DNA of 64,000 nucleotides from Malus domestica (lineage: Eukaryota > Streptophyta > Magnoliopsida > Rosales > Rosaceae). The DNA lies in contig NC_091673.1 in assembly GCF_042453785.1 (NCBI RefSeq), positions 16,463,501 to 16,527,500 of the forward strand. The letters run 5' to 3'. The notes beneath the pieces were generated by a model. The model was not told where the DNA came from. It saw nothing but the letters and a program-made list of their open reading frames with translations, and ran no database searches. This document shows, one piece after another, positions 58,995-64,000 of this stretch. Both the position numbers and the translations under genes were made by a program. The stretch's first letter is position 1; the number at the start of each line of letters is the position of its first letter.

Positions 58995-60690
58995 TATCGT
59001 TGTTGTTTTAAGGTCAATCTATTCACCTATCTAGATAATATTTTTCCTTGTTCGCTAATAAATCGACTAATTAAACTCATGTTTCTTTTATCAATTTGAT
59101 CTACTGATTAGATCGGAGGCAAACGCCTATGAAAAGCGATCTTTAAATGATCATGATGAAAATGAATAATCTTCGGACGATAAAAGTTCGTTAATCATAA
59201 GTAAGGGGACACGTAGGGGGACACAATCATTGTCCATACAGAAATATGTGTAAACTTTCTTTCACATAACATTTACATACAAAGTCATAATAATAGAGTA
59301 CTGGTGTTATAGAACTCATTAGTATTAGTACGTAAGAAGTGCACTGCTAGCTCTTGAGTCCTGAATATATATGATCGTCCGTAGAGTGGAGTGGATTGTG
59401 TAATAATTATTCAACGAAGTGACCCACATCGATTTAGTCCCGTATTGTTTGCATTCACCTCAGCATCTTTGTGGACGATTTAATTTGATGAAATGATGAC
59501 ATATAGAGGGCCACCTAGCTCAGGGGGTCCAGATATATATCATCCCATGGAAAAAGGTTAATTTGATAAGGTGAAGATGAGACACCACCAAGGAAAATTT
59601 TCGAGTAAGTGATCAAAACAGGGAATTAAATCAGTGGATTAGCCCCAGTTGAAATTAGTATTACTGCTAAACGTCAAAGATTTGCAATTGAGATGTTCAG
59701 ATAATTACTGATAAGACACAAGAAGCTAATCAGAGAAAAAAATAAAGAAAGATAATGTAAATACATAATTGACCTCTACATATAGAAGTGAAAAAAGGAC
59801 AGAGATATTATATTACGTGGGTACATTATGTATACGACACAATGGTGAAGCCAGAATTTCAAATAATGAGGTCATGATTTCGACAAAAAAACTTCAATGG
59901 ACTATTTTGTTGAGCAACTAGTAGGAACGTATTGATTCTTACCAACATCTGCTAAAGGCTTATGCTAATATATGTCAACAACTACTATGATACATATGTT
60001 GAGACTTATCAAAGGGTGACTACAGGAAATTGTAAAGTAATGTGGAAGATTGCCGATACTTGTCAACTAAGGCATTTCATCAAGTACTTGATGCGCACAA
60101 TAGAGTTGCAAATAAGAAGAGAGAAAAGGAAGACATGATGATAAAAAAATTGAAGTAGGAGAATGAGGTAGTTTGCTGAAGTTGTTAATAGGGTCAAATA
60201 CAATACACAGACAAATGTACATAGAATTTTTTAAGTTGTTAGATCATAGACAATCAATGATCTCATGCTGGCTCCGCTACTGATACAACAATAATTAATG
60301 TACATATCTGCAGAGGAATTGTACGATCAACTCAACTCCTGGGGTTTTATCCTATTTCCCTTTCTCTTTGGAAAAGTCTCGTTTGGAAAAGAGCAAAAAA
60401 TAATGTCCTCGTCTCGCATGTTTCTACCAAAAAAACGATAAAATCTAAAATCATGCATGTTTCTACCATAACAAAATAAAATAAAATGATTCATTTTTGG
60501 TTTTCCAGTCCAAAATATTTTTTCTTATGGTTTCTAATTTTATTTGCATGCATAATGCATTAGCCATATGGGTCTGAAGATATAGACAGATTCCTTTACT
60601 GAAACCCTAGAATCAAATAAGTAGAAGCAGTAGGTGGCACAGCTTCAATGCCACATGGAAAATCAACCAATTAGGGGCCCACCCTCTCCA
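58995..60690. other. Non-coding stretch
   Basis: AT-rich, with no protein-family frame and no recognised element ends. Confidence 0.5.
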
Positions 60691-60694
60691 CTAA

Positions 60695-61594
60695 GGCCTC
60701 GTTTAGTGAGTTGTATAAGAGATCGGATAGAACTAATAATACGGAACCGGTCGTTTAGTGTCCTTCTGTATTAAATAGTCGCCAGATTAATTTAGTCAAT
60801 CTGCCTATTTAGTAGGGTATACACCTACATAATAAACTTTTCCAAAAGGAGTGGATTATTAGTCTGGTTCCCTTCCTTCTCTCTCACACTTCGTTCTCCA
60901 CGACACCTCATCTCGCCGTCGTCCCTCTCGCCGTTGTCGTTCTTGCCGGCACCGTCAACGCCTACGGCCACCACGTCTTCCTTTACTACAAATGCCCCGA
61001 GGCCTGGCCGTCGCATGTCAAAGGCTCTGAGTCCGATCCACTCCCTATGTTTGCCTGTGCTTTCAAAGCTCGCAAGAATGACGATGCTGTAATTGACTCT
61101 GTTACTCACTTTTTTTCTTTGGAGTTTTGAGCTTCTTTTGAAATTGCAGTGAAGGAAAACTGAGTCTGTGGGTGTTAATAGCAAAGCTTCGTAGTTGGAA
61201 ATCAGTCGGGGAAGAAGAAGAAGGGAGAGAAAGGGAGGGAGTTTGGGGGGGTGTGGCGGAGAGATCTGGGGAACAAAAGAGATCCTTTCAAATTTTTTTT
61301 TTTTTTTTAAGTTTGATTTAAATAAAGGAAGATTTTGTTCTTTTTTTTTAATTTGACCCATTTGGTAGTCGTGAATGTGTAAATTTTTTTTTTCCATTAA
61401 TCATCAATTTAATATTAAAGGTAATAATACTTTGAATTCCTTCTATCCGGTATAGTACCATACAGAGTATAAATAATATGGTCATTAGTCCAATATTGCA
61501 CCAAATGCCCGACTAATTTAGTCAGTACTATCCGGTGGCTAATTATCCTATCCGACAGAAATAGTCAGTATAGTCTAAGTTGCCAAACGAGGCG
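60695..61594. mobile_element. Harbinger-like (Tourist-type) non-autonomous element, 900 bp, carrying a gene fragment
   Basis: Ends GGCCTCGTTTAGTGAG and, on the other strand, CGCCTCGTTTGGCAAC are inverted repeats that continue weakly (gatcggatagaac / tgtcggataggat). TAA flanks both sides (60692-60694 and 61595-61597). The element has no transposase. Its interior (60880-61100) is GC-rich and encodes a host gene fragment on the plus strand. Confidence 0.8.
60930..61106 (+). pseudogene. Captured fragment of a sucrase/ferredoxin-like (Suc_Fer) gene
   Basis: The frame reads LAGTVNAYGHHVFLYYKCPE, then AWPSHVKGSESDPLPMFACA, then FKARKNDDAV. From memory, plant Suc/Fer-like proteins carry a closely similar N-terminal run (LAGTV-x-x-Y-x-x-HVFL-x-YK, then DPLP and KARKND). 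The rest of the gene, including the thioredoxin-like iron-sulfur part, is absent. The codons are GC-rich, unlike the flanks. Identification rests on this one segment. Confidence 0.7.
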
Positions 61595-61670
61595 TAAGTA
61601 TCATGTCCTTTCTTATTGGTCCATCATTTTTTTCTTGGTTGTCTGTGTAATCAAACCCAATTGCTTGTTA

Positions 61671-62289
61671 GATCATCTCCAACCCTTGGGTTAAAACTTA
61701 AAACTTTTAACCCAGAAAAATTAGGTTTTAACTTAGAAAAAAAAATTTTGCTCTAACCTTTATGGGTTAAAATTTTAGCCCCAGATCATTAAAAATGAAT
61801 TTAAACTAATTTTTTTTCTTAAAGTAACTTTTTTAAAAGAAAAAAAAATATGTAGAGTATCCTAATTTAACTTTATAAACATTTTAACCTAAAAATATTT
61901 AGATTCCGACAAAAATTGAAAAATCACTAACCGACACCATGAAACTTGTGAAATACTATGAAAGAATATTAAACACATAATTTTTTTTTAAATTACTTTA
62001 GCCGTTGGTTTTCAATTTGGACCGTTAGATTTTTTTTTTTTTTTTTTTACCTTTGGATTTCATTAAATTAGATCTTAACTATTGGATTCAATGAATTTAT
62101 AAATATAAAACTAAAAAAAATATACATATATAGTGGATCAGCCCCACTAACCTAAAGAAGAATCTTAGGCTAAATTTGACCTACAAATGAGTTTTGAGTT
62201 TTAACTCATATTTAACCCAAGAGTTGGAGCAAGTTGGAATAAGTTTAGAACCTAAAATTTGAGTTTTACTCCAAGGGTTAGAGTAGATC
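61671..62289. mobile_element. Tourist/Harbinger-like MITE, 619 bp
   Basis: Left end GATCATCTCCAACCCTTGG and, on the other strand, right end GATCTACTCTAACCCTTGG. TTA flanks both sides (61668-61670 and 62290-62292). The first about 250 bp match, in inverted orientation, the right end of the larger coding remnant at 23691-24601, so the MITE is probably a deletion derivative of that element. Confidence 0.85.
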
Positions 62290-62292
62290 TTA

Positions 62293-64000
62293 GGGTTTGA
62301 TGGACTTAATAATCTATATGGATGATTTTGACGAAAAAAAAACTATATGGATGATTAACGGTCTATGTAGATGGGTTATATATATACAAACAGAATTTCA
62401 ATTTCAAATCCAGTTTGTGCGATAGTTGTAAGATGTAAGTATTGACCGAATTACATTGTGCAAGACGTGACTTCAATGTTACGTAGCATTTGTTGTCATA
62501 GATATTTTAATTGTTAAATTTGGAAAAATTGTTTAGATTTTATATTTTCAAACCCAGTTATTCATTTTCGTATTATTTAATACTATGTAGTATTGAAAAA
62601 AAAAATCACATATCGAAGAAAACCATTCATTTAATTCTACTTCTCTTATAATTATTGCTGGAAGCATTATTAACACTCAAGCTAAGCTTCAAGCATTCTG
62701 AGGGCATCTTCAATAAGGAAATGCAAATTTGAGATGCAAAAATCATGTTTACATTCCATTTCATATTTCTAGTAGTTGTAAGTGAAAGTTCTACTCCAAT
62801 AGTCCAATAGGAGGTTTGTAAATTTGATATCCAATTTAATTTTCTCTAATTACTTAGTGAGACTGATCACCAAAAGATGTATAAATAAGTACATATTTAA
62901 GTTTTATTTACATCTTCCGACAAAGATGGATAATTACATTTCGCTATTGAGGAATTTTGCAGCAAGAAAAGATACAAAATGCCCATTTCATAGTATTTTG
63001 CATCTCGTATTAGAGCAAATCCGTCCCACTAAGGCATAATTACCCCATCAATTGGATAAGGCAATTATTATTACGTTAGTGAATGTCCAAGCGCATCCAT
63101 CCCAAATATTAAATTGTCCTAACAATTAGTATTAAAATTTATTTAAAAAAAAAATAGTAAAAGTATCTTCTTTTCTAAAGGTCCTCCTCTCTCTAGAAAC
63201 CTCCCAAGTGTCCCACTCTCTCCCCCTTTCTATACCCTCGTCTTCTTTGCCCCTCCCTTTCTCCCTCACCTTTGTTTTCCCACACCACACCAACCACATA
63301 AATTTTAGTCACCCAATTCATCCAAGAGACACCTTGATCCCAATCTACGACTCGTCAGAAAGTAAAGATTTGCTCAAGATCGTTGTCTTGAGTAGGAGGA
63401 ATCCTCCAACAGCTCGTTGTCTTCAATTGGAAAGAACAACGACTCGTCTGATGGGTCGTCGGAAGGGGAGGAATCCGGCATCATATTTGAGTTTCCAGAG
63501 CTTGGTTCATCCGAAGGATTGTCTTCAGTTGGAAGGAACATCAACCTAATTGATGGGTCATCATAGGGGTAGAAATCTAGCGTCGAAAAAATATATATAG
63601 TATGACTGACGTCAGTCTAACGCTAAATGCACTATGGCGCTGAGGTGGGATGAAATGGCCCGAGTGCTCAGTCCGTGGGTGTTGGGCCCACTGGATAGCC
63701 CGACTGATATGTCTAGGCTAGAGCTCATTTGTTGTTTTTAGTGGTTTTAATTATCCCATCCTCCCTACAACTTGATGGGGGTGAAAATGCTCTTAATGAG
63801 CTCATAATTAAGATTTAAAAATGGTTCAAATTAGTTTTACCTAAAAACATTGGTTTGGAAGTAAATTTATCATCTTTGAGTTTCTTTTAATTATTTTTCG
63901 CGAATAATACTCGTATTTTGTGCATATTTGACAATGATACTTGTATTAGCTTATCTTATCCATCCATATCCTATTGGAAAAGCCTTCATAAAGAATAATT
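62293..64000. other. Non-coding right edge with a partial duplication
   Basis: A segment starting ttgtcttcaattggaaagaac (about 63417) recurs about 103 bp later in diverged form (ttgtcttcagttggaaggaac, about 63520). CT-rich sequence lies at about 63180-63270. An open frame at 63208-63549 has no recognised domain. The stretch may hold parts of further MITEs, but I cannot place their ends. Confidence 0.4.

Noticed and set aside
60825-61397. Minus-strand open frame of 190 codons, the longest in the area
   Set aside because: It is antisense to the Suc/Fer-like fragment and low in complexity (Lys- and Leu-rich stretches); the plus-strand reading matches a protein family, this one does not.
1-64000. 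A previously undescribed multi-gene system
   Set aside because: Only two host genes are present, of unrelated function and both from known families; all other coding traces are transposon proteins or captured fragments.

Overview
This window is nuclear DNA of a flowering plant, most likely a woody eudicot. It has two intron-bearing plant genes embedded in AT-rich DNA full of LTR retrotransposons, SINEs, MITEs and TIR elements. The repeat families look like those I associate with Rosaceae (apple/pear group), but that placement is from memory and not proven. I see no bacterial operon, CRISPR array, rRNA gene or convincing tRNA gene.

Genes. (1) 2186-5692, minus strand: an apparently complete nine-exon gene for a chloroplast folate-biopterin transporter (BT1 family, FBT1-like, 564 aa). 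(2) 11659-13394, minus strand: an apparently complete two-exon gene for an FCS-like zinc finger (FLZ/DUF581) protein of 286 aa. Every splice junction that I placed keeps frame. No other host gene is convincing. Elsewhere the coding traces are transposon proteins or gene fragments carried inside transposons.

Layout. 1-2.1 kb: simple repeats and small MITEs. 2.2-5.7 kb: FBT1. 5.7-6.9 kb: a non-autonomous hAT element inserted 16 bp upstream of the FBT1 start codon and carrying XRN exoribonuclease exons. 7-11.6 kb: MITEs and a solo LTR nested in a TIR element. 11.7-13.4 kb: FLZ gene. 14.3-15.7 kb: a fold-back MITE split by a Mutator-like element. About 16-23.7 kb: a decayed Ty3/gypsy Tat-type element with two RNase H domains. 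23.7-24.6 kb: half of a Harbinger-like element. 25.9-28.8 kb: two SINEs, one split by a hAT element. 29.3-30.9 kb: a minisatellite and a Mutator-like element carrying a ribosomal protein L12 fragment. 32.4-34.5 kb: a PIF/Harbinger element with a broken transposase. 34.6-55.6 kb: a chromodomain (Tekay/Del-type) Ty3/gypsy element on the minus strand whose 3' LTR is split by a complete 11.6-kb Athila-type element on the plus strand. 55.6-58.6 kb: a broken Ty1/copia element. 58.6-64 kb: non-coding DNA, a hairpin, a Harbinger-like element carrying a sucrase/ferredoxin-like gene fragment, and a Tourist-like MITE.

Main message. I found no new multi-gene system. What stands out is (a) three different TIR elements, each of a different type, carrying fragments of three unrelated host genes (XRN, ribosomal L12, Suc/Fer-like); (b) at least four insertions inside other elements that can be ordered in time from target-site duplications; and (c) a gene-carrying transposon sitting in what must be the 5' UTR or core promoter of an essential-looking chloroplast transporter gene. 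All retrotransposon coding regions seen here carry stops, frameshifts or altered catalytic residues.
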